From NCBI GenBank assembly GCA_907165065.1, contig OU015523.1, forward strand, positions 24,765,834-24,829,833: a DNA stretch of 64,000 nucleotides. The letters are read 5' to 3'. The position numbers and the translations under genes were made by a program. Below, one piece after another: positions 41,522 through 53,820 of the stretch (position 1 is the stretch's first letter; each line of letters opens with the position of its first letter). Origin of the DNA: Caprimulgus europaeus (lineage: Eukaryota > Chordata > Aves > Caprimulgiformes > Caprimulgidae). The notes under the pieces were generated by a model that saw only the letters and a program-made list of their open reading frames with translations, searched no databases and was not told the DNA's origin.

Positions 41522-44029
41522 TCAATTATGCTCTGCTTACCTCCACCATTACAAGAGCAGGAGGCAATGGTATCATTCACAGGGAGAAAGTGTGATGCAA
41601 AGTGAAAAGGAACTGGGAGGTAAGTGAGGGTACATGTTTCAGTCCTACTAAGGTGACACAGAATGAGCTGGTAAAATTTCTCCTCTGTTAAATGTTCCTT
41701 AATCCACTGTAGCTATGTTGGTACAAGCATCAAAGGCTTTCAGCATGAAACACCACAAGAACAAAGCTGTGAGGGACCAACAGTCGACTCCTGAATTGGC
41801 TCACAGGATGCAGAGAGATCTGCTCTGACAGCCTCTTTAGCAAAGGCAAGAAAATTTGGTGTTTAGGCCGAAATCTTCTTCCTCTCTAAGCTCAGGCTGC
41901 TGTGATGAAAAAACACACATCTGTGATGTGAAGCAGGGAACCCCAGATATTTTATTTTCCCTCTTCCTGTGAGTTTGTACCTTTTGCACAAACATGCACA
42001 AATAAGAGCAATCAAAACATATGTGAAGTTTACACAGTTCTTATTTGTTTTCAGATTTCAGACTGCTCAGAATTAATGCAATTCAAGTCTTGACTTCTGC
42101 CTGAGAGATGACAACTGTCCTTCCTGATTAGAAACATACAGTAAAGCAAGTAAGCAAAGCTTCCAGTGATTTCCATTTTAGGTAGATTGCAGTCCTGTTC
42201 TCCCCTCATGGGTGTGAAAGGGAGATGCTGCACTTCTCTAATGGGAAAGAAGGCCAGGATTTCCTCATTGAAAATAGCCTTAGGAGAATGAGCCAGAATT
42301 ACAACAGCTAACCAGTGCATTGTATATGTGGATCTCTCAATGTTTTCTCCTGAAAAGCTGGCTCTGGCTTAGAGAGAACATGTGGGTATTCATGTACCTG
42401 GTTATTTTCCTTCTCAGTACCAACTGACTGACATCTGTATTTCTGGGAGGCATAAACACTGCAGAAGCATGGTGTTCATAAGAAGTTATTTCTTTACCTT
42501 ATCTAATGTGATATGAACAAGCTGGTTCATATTCCTTGTCTATACTTATTTTAGCTTTTTATCACTCCAAATCCCCTCTCCAAGGCTTCATTCTGATTTT
42601 CAGTATTTTGGGCTGACCTTAAGCTCTGATGCAGAGGAATATCTCTTGTAAAATTCTCAACACTACTGGCTGCTCGTGCTCCGTTGTCTCTCTGGACTCC
42701 CAATACATTTCTGAAGACTTCCATGTGCCAATGAGCTCCACAGTCCAAAGCAGCACTCAATGCAAGAATTGTTCTGTTACTGCCTTTTGTATGTTCAGTT
42801 TCTTTTTCCATTAAATGCTGAATTTTTTGTATTATGAGTCAGCAAGAACAGACCTTCCCAAGAACTTCTCTGGACTTCACAGACAATCTCAGTCTAAGGT
42901 TCTGATCTTTCTTTTCACAGTAAACCATGCAAAGCAGAGAATGAGAATCATCTTCATGCAGTAAAATCTTTATGGTTATTTTCTTGAACAGTCTGACTGA
43001 CCCATAAATTCTACTTTAGTGTCTTATTTTGAGCAATAAAGCACTTAAAGAACTCAAATTTCTTGATTAAGCATCTGATTTTTGATGCCACGTTACAGTA
43101 CTGACACGTCACGACATCTATATATGAGAGACCATTTCTAAACGCAAGAATCGTAACATACTTAAGGAATTGCAGTTTGAAAACAAACTGTGATATTTTC
43201 TCAATGAAATGCAGGAGGAAATGGAGATGAAGGAAATAAAACCCACATGGTATCTGAAAGGAGGTCTAACTTTCTGTCCTTGAAGCAGCTATGGTTAGTT
43301 TTCGACACTAAAATAAGAATACAATATACTCTCCTTTGTGCATCATCTCAGAATAGCCTCAACGGCGAGCGAAGAAAATGGGAACGTGTATCTGGCTGCA
43401 CAGAGGCTTGCCTCTTCAAACCACCACAGCATTTTGTTTTTAGGATTAAAAGCAGAGAGAAGAAAAAACAACCATGGAATAGCAGTGCTTCACAAAGATT
43501 AAATAGCTGAGGGGAAAGGGCTTTCCCAGGACTTGGTTTACTGCCCAAAACTGCAGCAGTTGAAGAAGCGGATGGCTCCCAGCTGCTTGCCACGCCACTC
43601 TACATGGCCACACTTGCTGCCCCTTATACATGCTGGCAAAAGCACCAACTGGAATCTCCCTCAAGGCAAGGGCCTGGGGAACTGCACAACTCTACTGCTA
43701 CAGCTGGTACATTCACTGAGGCTATCAATATTGATTAGAACATATCCATACATATGTGAGATACATCCATGAAGAATCAAACTTGCCTTTTGTTGAGGGA
43801 AGTCCTACCTCCCAAACCTCTTAGAGGTCACTGGAAGAGTTTGGAAGCACGTAGGAAGCAGTGATTTGGCTTGGTGTGAATCTAGATTTCCAAAAACCTT
43901 TTGAGAAGGTCCCCAGCCAAAGCTCTGGCAGAAGCTAAGATGGCAAGGATTAAGAGGGGAAGCCCTACACAACTTTCCATAATTCATTAAACGATAGGAA
44001 ATCAAACGTAAATACAGAGCCATTTTTCA

Positions 44030-45060
44030 CAATGGAGGAAAGTTACCGGCAGGGTCCCACAAGGATCTGTGTTGTGCTGTTTGTAAAGTGATCTGGATAA
44101 GGGAATGAATAGTGACGTGACGAAGTTTATTGACAAAAGAAAAAAAAGAAAAGAAAAAGAGGAAAGTCAAAGTAAAACCAGCTGCAAAGAACTGCAAATT
44201 CTGAGTGCACAATAAAAGGCAAATGGTATTCAATGTTGATATAATATAAAGTGGTGCTCACAGGGATACACAGCCCTACCTATACATACACAACAATAGG
44301 CTCTAACTTATCTCTGTTCCACCCAGGACAGAGACCTTGCAGTCACTGCAGATAACTCTCTGTGGGCAGTTGGCTCCGTGTCAGTCAGAAAGGCAAAGAG
44401 AAACCTAAGAGTAATTATGAAGGAATGGAGAAAAGAGAAAACATAATTACACCACTGTATAAATGATGCATCCTCATTTTAACTCTGGCTATCCATTCTG
44501 GTCACTCCACCTCAAAGGAAGAAATAGAAAAGATACAAAGCAGAGAGAGACAGAGACAGTCACTGGTATGGGATGGTTTCTGTACAAGCACGACCAGACA
44601 AATCAGCAGTCTTCAGACTGGAAGAGACAACCAAGGGGGAACATTACAGAGATCTGTATGACTGTGAATGACAAGGAGAAACTCTACAGGAAACGGTTAT
44701 CCATTATTTCTCCTACGACAGTACAGGACACCAACATGGCTATGACACAGCAGATTAAAAATTAACAAAAGAAAGTGTGTGTAAATATATAACTTGTCAC
44801 AGTGCAAAATTGGACTGTGGAACTCATTGGCACTAATCATGAGGATGTTCAAATTACAAATGAACAAATGCAAAGAAGAAAGGTTCACGTCGGGTTACTA
44901 AACACAACGGTGAAAATACAATTTCTAGTTCTGCAAGTCTATCAAATGTTGGCTGCCAAAAGCTCAGTGGATATGACAGGAGTATAAGGCAGAGGTGAAT
45001 TCTGTACGTATCTTCTATGCACCGCTGCTAGAGGTAGCATAATAGGCTTGAGTACTTCTG
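44030..45060 (+). mobile_element. Ancient CR1/L3-like relic (APP intron 15)
   Basis: Very diverged. It is recognisable from cagggtcccacaaggatctg (GVPQGS equivalent), gtgatctggataaggga, a CR1-like block near 44410-44530 (aattatgaaggaatggag, ccactgtataaatg, ggtcactccacctcaaagg), ctgtggaactcattggcac near 44815, and a tail resembling the 3' end of old amniote CR1s. There are many indels and no usable frame. Older than the neighbouring CR1 at 45756. Confidence 0.65.
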
Positions 45061-45755
45061 CTCTTGGGCTCTGACCACTTTCAGTAAAAGTAAGCTCACA
45101 CAGCTTAGTCTGTGGGTCTTTGTTAGTTTTAGTTAAACAGAGACAAATGCCATAGGCAGGACTTACAGCAGCATTTCAGGGGGCAGAACAGGTCAGGAGC
45201 CTTCACATAAATAAGCTATGGATAGAGGGTGGCAAATTCACCAGCAGCCTCAGCTGCTGGAAAAACACAGGCTCAGGCTCCCTAAAGCCACGTTTCTTTG
45301 AGGGTTCTCTTCCCTCCCATTCCCATCAAACAGAAGCACAGGAGGCATACTTCCAGCATGCAGCAGGTTAAACAATTGTTTGCCTTGAGATCAGGCAGAA
45401 ATTCTTTGCTTTGGTCCGTATGACACAGGTCTAGTGGTCAACTTGGCCTTACTCACCAATCCACAAAAATCGTATGAGATCTGAACACAAAGTAGGACCT
45501 GATATTAGCAAGCTAATGATGTTAGACTTGCTAAAACTTGTCTTTGGCAGCTAGCACAGGAAAAAGGTAAGAAACAGAAAAATATTTTGTTGTACCAACA
45601 AAACTGATAACAATTTTTTCCTTCTTTCTATCTCCCCGAGAAGTAATGAAAAAGATTTTTAAAAACACAACTAGGGTAAACTGGTGGTCTTCTGCAAATA
45701 ACTGATTATATAATAAGAAAAGCATAACTCTGCCCTGGAATAAATTAAAATAAAT

Positions 45756-47036
45756 AATGAGAAGGAGATTGGTGACAACCAGCATGGCTTCACCAAAGGC
45801 AAATCGTGCCTGACCAATCTGGTGGCTTTTTATGATGGTGTCAAAATGGTGGTGAATAAGGCTAAAGCAACTGATGTCATCTACCTGGATTTGTGCAAGG
45901 TGTTTGACACTGTCCTGCATGACATTCTTGTATCTAAGTTGCAGACACATGGGTTTGATGGATGGACCACTCAGTGGATAAGGAATTGGCTGGATGGTCA
46001 CAAAGAGTTGTGGTCAACAGCTCAATGTCCGAGTGGAAACCAGTGACGAGTGGAGTCCCTCAAGGGTCACTACTGGGGCCAGTGCTCTTCAACATCTTTG
46101 TCAATGGCACGGACAGTGGGATTGAGTGCACCCTCAGCAAGTTTGCCAACGACATCAAGCTGTGTGTTGCGGTTGACACGCTGGAGGGACGGGATGCCAT
46201 CCAGAGGGACCTTGACAGGCTTGAAGGGTGGGCCTGTGGTAACCTCATGAAGCTCAACAACGCCAAATGCAAGGTCCTGCACCTGGGTCGGAGCAATCCC
46301 AAACATAAATACAGGCTGGGCGATGAGTGGATTGAAACCAGCTCTGAAGAGAGGACTTGGGAGTGGTGGTGGACGAGAAGCTGAACATAACCCGGCAATG
46401 TGTGCTTGCAGCCCAGAAGGCCAATAACCGTATCCTGGGCTGCATCAAGAGAAGCGTGGCCAGCAGGTCGAGGGAGGTGGTTCTCTCCTTCAACTCTGCC
46501 CTCATAAGGCCCCACCTGGAGTGCTGTGTTCAGTTCTGGAGCCCCCAACACAAAAAAGACATGGACCAGTTAGAACGAGTCCAGAGGAGGCCACGAGGAT
46601 GATCCGAGGACTGGAGCACCTCTCCTACAAGGACAGGCTGAGAGAGTTGGGGCTGTTCAGCCTGGAGAAGAGACAGCTCTGGAGAGACCTTATAGCGGCC
46701 TTGAAGTACCTGACAGGGCCTACAAGAAAGCTGGGGAGGGACTTTTTACAAAAGTAGGTAGTGATAAAACAAGGGGTAATGGCTTTAAGCTGGAAAAGGG
46801 TGGGTTTAGATTAGATATGAGGAAGAAATTATTTACTGTGAGGGTCGTCAGGCAGTGGAACAGGTTGCCCAAGGAAGTTGTGGATGCCCCCTTTCTGGAA
46901 GAGTTTAAGGCCAGGTTGGATGAGGCTTTGAGCAACCTGGTCTAGTAGAAGGTGTCTCTGCCCATGGCAGGGATGTTGGAACTAGACAATCTTTAAGGTC
47001 CCTTCCAACCCTAATCATTTTATGATTCTATTATTC
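45756..47036 (+). mobile_element. CR1 LINE, 5'-truncated (APP intron 15, antisense)
   Basis: Starts at aatgagaaggagattgg, equivalent to about 18326 in the copy at 17955. The translations include [37 protein letters not shown], and a decayed catalytic motif FANDIKL (FADD expected). Frameshifts lie near 46015 and at about 46350 (one base lost). It shares with the copies at 17955 and 30318 the one-base deletion after VQRR (near 46590). The tail is cattttatgattctattattc. Confidence 0.92.
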
Positions 47037-48975
47037 TAAGTATCTGGTATGAAACAAAAATACATATAGGCTTATATATGCCTTTCCACCATGTTATATT
47101 ACAGAATTTAGACCTTCTGTTTAATAGACTTCTCTTTATTTCCAGTTCATTCACTTTTCGGTCCTGTTGACTACATATTTAGATCTACTGAAATCAAAGA
47201 TTTATTTTTCAAAGGTAGTAACTGAAGAAGGAAAAACAAGTCTTTCCAAGACTTTTTTCAGAGGTGTGTGAATCAAGTAAGATGCAAACAGGTAAGGGCT
47301 GCCAATACCACTCTACTTTTGCACTGAAGACAATCATGTGAATAAAAGTTCACTATCTCACAAGAACTTTAATTCTGACACAAAACTATGTTTTTCACTA
47401 CCAAGTCTAAAATACACAACCCAGATACAAAAGCCAACATAAAAGAATAAAAGTGCGAGCAACAGGCTCACTGCAAATTGACAGATAATCATTAGTGCTT
47501 CTTCTTCTGAACTGCATACTGTCTTTAGGGAGTTGAATTCCTAATTACTTCAATTTAAAACCACTACAATTCAGCTGGTAAATATATAAACTTGGAAAAA
47601 CTGACAAAACTATTTAGCCATCAGAACCATGGGCTTAAAAGCATCTACTAAAATCCAACAAAATGACCTATGATGGGCTTTTAATTGTATTGCTTTTAAT
47701 TAGCAAGATTAACTGCTTTTGTACATACATGTGTACACATGCACACACGTGTACACGCACTTATCCAAACATCAAAAAAAGCAGCTTATGCAAACCTTAT
47801 TGTTCTTTGCCCTTAAAAGAAAAAAAAAAAAATAAAAAATCATATGGAGTTAAAAACTTCTCACATGAAATATAAAACAAGTAGCTGCTTTGGGGAACAC
47901 TTTATTCTCACACAGATAAGCTTTTCTGTTTGTGTAAATACATATTTAGGCTTTAAGAAGGGTAAGAAAACAGGGATACAATGAATTCTACTGTGGATGC
48001 AATTAGGTGTACATTATCTACTACAGTGCTTGCAATTGTTTCATCTACTGGTTAAATAACAGACTAGCAAAATTATGCAATTTTGTTTAGCAAGTATCTG
48101 AAACAGTATTAGCTGTGCTGGTAGTTTTCCAGTTACTTTTAGAGTTAAAAATTAAACTTTCAAGTGAAACACAGCTGAAACTACCAAACCTGGCTGGTCT
48201 CTACACAGAGAAAAATAAAAGCAGCATGTTTAAACAAGAGATGTAATGACTGCATTCAGGAAAACATTTAATTCCATGTCCATGAACTGTATTTGAGTAA
48301 TGGCAAGAACAAGAAGAGTTCTATTGAATTGATCTATTGAATCAAGGCCTTTTACAAGTGTAGTTAACAGGTTTATCTGGGTGAAGGTTCATCTAAACCA
48401 AAAAGGGCAGATGGAAAGGAATGCAGTGTTTGAACAATTACCTGAGTAGACAGCTGCACGTTCTTACTAGTTCAACTACTGCTTCCATATGACTCTATGA
48501 CTTTATGTAGGTCAGTTCATTTTGAAATGAAAGAAGAATGAAGATTGTATACTCACTAATAAAGATTACAATTAAGATTCTATACTCAGTTTTATAAGGA
48601 CAACTCAAATATCTCTGAGGAGTAAGTACTTTCAGTACTTTTAACACTGCATGGAACGAAAACATTTTGGTCTGTCCTTGGAAGTTAGTAAAATGGTGGT
48701 TCACTTTCACTTCATGGATGATTACAGGGCTCTCAAATTGGAGAAAGCAGAAAATAAGTGCAAAAAAGAATGTTATCTTTTTTAAAAAAAGAAACTCACT
48801 GCAACTTAGTATGAAATAATTATTTTTCAGAATACCAGAAATTATTTTAGATAAGTGTAAAAATGAAAAATCGAAACCAGTAAAATTTGGTAAACTTTCT
48901 AGCATGTAAATGCTGATGCTATGCATATGCACATATAATTGCATTCACAGTTAGTAACTATCTGATTTATAAAAC

Positions 48976-49982
48976 TGTAGTGGTTTGACCCACAGTAGGA
49001 CCACATGGTCCTGCACTCAACCCCCCTCCCCCATCCGGTGAGATGGGATGGGAGACACAACAAAGGGTTAGGAATGAAGGACAGGGACAGCTCACTCACC
49101 AATTATGGTCACAGGCAAAACAGACTCAACTTAGCGAAGAAAAATCAATTTAATTCGCTGCCACTCATCTGAGTAGACATAACAACTACATCTTACAACT
49201 CCTTCCCCCACCCCTCTCTTCTTCCCAGGCTCAAATCACTTTGTTCCTGATTTCTCCACCTCCCCTCTGCAGCGGCACAGGGGACAGGGAATGGGGGTTG
49301 GAGTCAGTTCACCATTGCCACTTTTCCCAGCATGAAAGTCCAGGAACAAGTTGTTCCAAAGCAAGCTTCCCATGAAGTCACAGACCTCTTCGGGCTCAGC
49401 TCCCAGCTCCGGCATGGGGGCATCCATGGGCTGCAGGATCACCCCCTACTCAGGGGGTCCACCCCCGCTCTGGCAGCGAGCAACTCTTGGGGTCTCAATT
49501 CAGTCACACTTGCCCTCAGGCTCAGCTTTTCTGCTCCAGCCTGGAGTCCTCCATAGCCTACTCATGGGTATCTGCACCGCTCTTGAACTTCCATGGGCTT
49601 CAGGGACCTCCTTTACCTTCTCCTACTTGATGTAGTTGAACTGTCTGAGGTTCTCTGCCCTCCCCCTCCCCCTCCTTCCTCCTGGAAACAAATCTCTCCC
49701 TTTATTTAGGCCCATGGTTGTCTTTTGTTCAGGTAAATGGCCTCTCCTCCAGGTTCACTCCACCTTCTTTTGAAGACAGTCCTTCCCCTCACAAATATGG
49801 ATTAGCAGAGGTGTTTCTCTATTGCTAATTGGCTCAGCCTGGGCTGAGGGAGTTCACCCTGGGAGCCAGAGTAGCTTTGAAACTTAACACAAGGTGGCCC
49901 CTTCCCCCACAACCAAAAACAACCACCACCCCCTCCCCCCCCCCACCGCCATCCCCGCCCAACCTCACCCAAAAACCAAACA
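48976..49982 (-). mobile_element. Full-length ERVL-type solo LTR in APP intron 15, sense minus
   Basis: On the plus strand it runs from tgtagtggtttgaccc (48976) to aaccaaaca (49982), i.e. TG...CA ends, 1007 bp. Read on its sense (minus) strand it starts tgtttggtttttgggtg. It has G-rich tracts near its start (49922-49965 and 49652-49672), the cccatggag/ctggagc repeat units, and an ATTAAA signal at 49149-49154 followed by ttttgcctgtgaccata. It lies in the same direction as APP, between the L-APP exon and the A-beta exons. No viral coding sequence adjoins. I could not find a convincing target duplication. Confidence 0.8.
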
Positions 49983-52900
49983 ATCTAATGGAAAAAAAAT
50001 CCATTAATGATATTTATTTGGTAGCTGCACGGTTGGTTTAATACAACTGTGTTGAACTAACATCACTGAGACAAGAAAAAAACCCCTGTCAATTTCTGGC
50101 AAGAAAATCATGAATAATTCACTAAGCTGCTCTATGCCCTCCCCTCATACAGATTGCAGCATATGTGCTAATGATTCTGCAGAACAGCCATTAGGCTTGC
50201 AGAGCCTCTGCAACCATGTATAAAACAAATCCCTCAGCTTTCTAGATAATGTAATAAAGACGGATATGTCACGATTTATCAGTGGAAGAGTCAGAAACAC
50301 AGAAGCAGCTTTATGTGTAATATCTCCTCAAAATTACTGACTGACTGCAAAAACAATCAACTGACAAAGAGTTGGGAGAATGCAAAAACCCCCCAAACTA
50401 TACTACACAGAAGAAAGTAACACAGTCAATATCTTAAAATCTTTGCACTGTGAATTATGGGCATCCTGTGAGTGATATAATTACAGTTGTCAGTGGTGTA
50501 ATTACAATAGCAACTGTTCAACAGATGAGAACATGATCTACACTGAACAAAGCACTGGTATCCTCTTTATCACTTTGAAGTTCAGAAAATCTGCTGATAC
50601 TAACCCTCCATTCTGATGGCAGGTTTTCTAATCTTTACTCAATTTCTACAGATCAGACCTCCTGAATTTACTTGCTTTTGAGTATCTAAACATGTTTTTA
50701 TACTTATCTTTGTGTATATGTCTGTCTCTATATATACATGCACACAAAGAGAAAAAAGTTACTAAAAACACATACCCAAAATTCAGCTGCAAGAAATTAA
50801 ATTTTCACCAAGAAAAAGTGACCTCTGGGGCACAGGGGCAGAAGAAAACACTGTGGAAAAAGCTGTTACAGTGAGAAGAGGTTTGCTTTCTACTTGAAAT
50901 TCTTATGGAGTTCTCAGCCTGGACCGAAGCTTTCTAAACTCTTTCTGTATGGAGCAATTTATAAATACCAAGAAATGTGTCATAAATCTTATCATTTTGT
51001 ACTGTATTAAAAAATAGCTCACTGATGACTGCTTAGTACATCTAGATATTTTCCTTCTCTTTGACATTTTACCATCTCTGTTTACTTCTTTTTCAGGAAA
51101 GAGGTGACAAGAAAGTGATTTTAGGCATAATTCGTATTTTTGTTCTCCCATTTGTGAATTAAAAAGGGGAAGGACAGTGTGTGAAAGCACTTGGGTCCTT
51201 TTCAAATACCAGTGTGAATCACACAGATATATATACTAGGAAATAGGGGTCCCCCAGACATTACTCTCCTCATGTGACTGAGGTAAATCAGATTCAAATT
51301 CAAGTTTCAACCACTGTTAGCCAACGTGGAGTGCAACAGAGGTAGGGCTTTGGGAAACTGGCTTAAATTTTAGTAAATGCTTTAAACTTTTTCCTTACTC
51401 AAAAGCTTTTCTCCTCTACAGATTGGACAACTCTACTCAGACTGCTATCAATTTTTTGTTAAACTGAGATTTTTTCACAGATAAATTGTTTTTAAAGGAT
51501 GATGGAAAAACAGGTGGACATTTATTGCTGGAATTTTCATCATTAAGGGCAAGTTTGCAGAAGTCTGCACATGGTGATTAAAGACATAAGGAGCTTAAGG
51601 TCTACCGGGAATGGTGAAGACAATACGTTTTGCTTACTGTTAGGATACATTTAGTACCACTGTAAAGGGGCAAAATCCCTATTTCACATGCATATGTAAG
51701 GCACTTTATGCTGTGAAATTCAGAAAGCAGGCACAGCACTGACAGGATTCAGTCTCTCCAGGGAAGCAACCATCCCTCTGCACAGAGGAATGCAGCGTGA
51801 ATCCTTGCCAGGCTGGAGGGGTTTGCTCTGTGCGAAAAGCAGAGAATGGGCCTTTGTAGCTCTTAAACTCTGCGCTAAAAGCAACGGAGCCTGCACAGGC
51901 CCCTGGACAGTACTACTTCTGCCCTTGAGCAGAAAATTGAGGAAATATCCCACGTGATTTTCATAGTGCAGAATTTACCGTGTCTGCTGGAAATTTTAAG
52001 CCATAATGGTCACAGACTGAAATATTTTTCACCTCTCCTAAATAGTCTATCATACACATTCACAAAGATCAGTCATGACCTATGCTAGTCATATTTTTAC
52101 TACTATTTGTATCACCCCAAACCAACAAAGCACTCTGATACACTGGACTAAAACACAACATGTCACTCTGAAATTAGAGTGTGGCAGTGTGAGAAAATCC
52201 TTCCTTTAGAGAAGGGACACCAAAGATTTCTGTCATGCGTGTGTATGTGTCAGGGAACAGAAGGGAGGAAAGAATAATCCTTAGTAATGATTTAGTAATA
52301 AATATGGGCCTCGTAACAGGAGATTTTTTCAAGCTGACTGAAATTAAAACAGTTAAAAATCAAAAACCTTAGTATTACAAGAAAATTGATGGATTGAACT
52401 AACATTACAGAACTTGGATTAAACACATTCATATTTCAATTGTGATGATATCTCTACTGCTCTTGAGGAAGAAATCTAATTCAGAAGGCAGAGATAACCC
52501 AATACTAGGGGGATGTTACCTGATCTCATGATTTTCAGCACTGTTGTACAGCTATCTCTCCTCATGGAATGAATTAAGACACTCAACACAAGTACAGATA
52601 TCAGACTCCTAAACAGTGCTATGAGCACATCACCTGACCAGCCTTGACATGCATCTCAATTGCTGTAACATATGAGCTTATTTTACTTCCCACTGCAGCA
52701 ATTTCTGTAGTCAGTAAACACCAGTGAGTTATCAGAAAGATTTAAACACACTAGGAGGGTGTTGGTCATAATGCTGTCTAATGGATGTTTGGAGGAAAAG
52801 ATAAAGAGAAAAAGAACACAGATTGATCAGTTTGATCTGATCTGAATAAAAAAAATGTGATGATGACGTGACACTGAAATAATTCTGACCCTAAAATATA

Positions 52901-53487
52901 CTGATCTAACCTCACTATGTGTTGTAGAGTAATCTCTTCTGAAATAAAAAGCTGTTTGCTCTCAATGGAATCAGCCATTTCCAGATAAGCATAAACAAAA
53001 ACAAGGGGAAAAACACCCTAAAAAGCAAAAAAAGTTAGTATGAAAAGTAATCTCTTACTTTTGAAAATTGGATTTGTTCCATTTTACTTTTCCAAACATT
53101 TGCAGCCTGACTCAAGGTACTCATCTGCCATTACCCTGAAATCAATAGGAAAACACAGGTACCTACAGAGGGCAAATAATCACCCCTCTCTATCCTAGAG
53201 TGGAATGAATAGTCATATTGAGGTCTTCTCAGTAAATCCAGAGGGAGAACATATGTATAAATTTTTAGACACCTGGAGTTAGTTAAGATAAATACCACAC
53301 CAAAAATCTTGATGTCCCTTGCAATTCTAAAATAGTGTGCTTGAATTCTTTACCAGCCCCAGCTTAGAAGAAACTGTATACTCTACACAAAGGATTTGAT
53401 ATTTCTATCATACATTCCCAAATTAAAAGTAATTTCTGCACTATGGGATACTGTGTCCATGGCCTCCTGCACCTGCCAAAGCATTGT

Positions 53488-53528
53488 TGCTAGAAGGGAT
53501 GACAACCTGACATTCTACGATTCTATGA
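53488..53528 (+). mobile_element. CR1 3'-tail scrap
   Basis: agaagggatgacaacctgac followed by attctacgattctatga: the last few tens of bases of a CR1 3' UTR and its tail. It lies in intron 15, about 240 bp from the L-APP exon. Little of CR1 can be traced upstream of it. Confidence 0.55.
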
Positions 53529-53766
53529 ATACCAGTTCTGGGTCTCTGGGTCCCACTCCCTCTGCAACACATTCTGAACACCCTTCACAGAGACAGCACT
53601 CACACAAGCTGATGGGGGTTTGTGTGGGTCTGCTTCCCTGCTTCATGGCATAGCACTATATTTTAAGAGAGGGTTATACCAAAGAAAAAGTGATTGTTTC
53701 AGCTCAAGCAGACCACATGCATGCTGGGAAAACACAGGTTAGGTAAAAGTCATGCAAATTATATAC

Positions 53767-53820
53767 CTGGTCGTGTGGTGAGTCCTCTGTCTGCAGCTGG
53801 GCGGGCATCAACTGGCTCAA
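53767..53820 (-). CDS. APP: APP exon 15 (54 nt), alternatively spliced L-APP exon
   Basis: Short in-frame cassette exon of APP. Read with the flanking bases of exons 14 and 16, it encodes VEPVDARPAADRGLTTRP followed by G, as in mammals. The acceptor is atgaccag, preceded by a pyrimidine-rich stretch roughly 12-45 nt upstream; the donor is CCAG followed by gtatat. Being 54 nt, it can be skipped without a frame shift. In mammals it is left out in leukocytes, glia and many non-neuronal tissues (L-APP isoforms). Skipping joins exon 14 to 16 and creates the ENEGSG sequence, the known attachment site for chondroitin sulphate in appican. The sequence here supports the same choice: exon 14 ends ENE + G and exon 16 starts GT-TCT-GGG (G-S-G). 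Exon identity is near certain; alternative use in this species is inferred. Confidence 0.95.

Noticed and set aside
47700-47765. Alternating purine-pyrimidine stretch (tacatacatgtgtacacatg) as a Z-DNA or microsatellite feature
   Set aside because: Short and irregular; ordinary low-complexity sequence.
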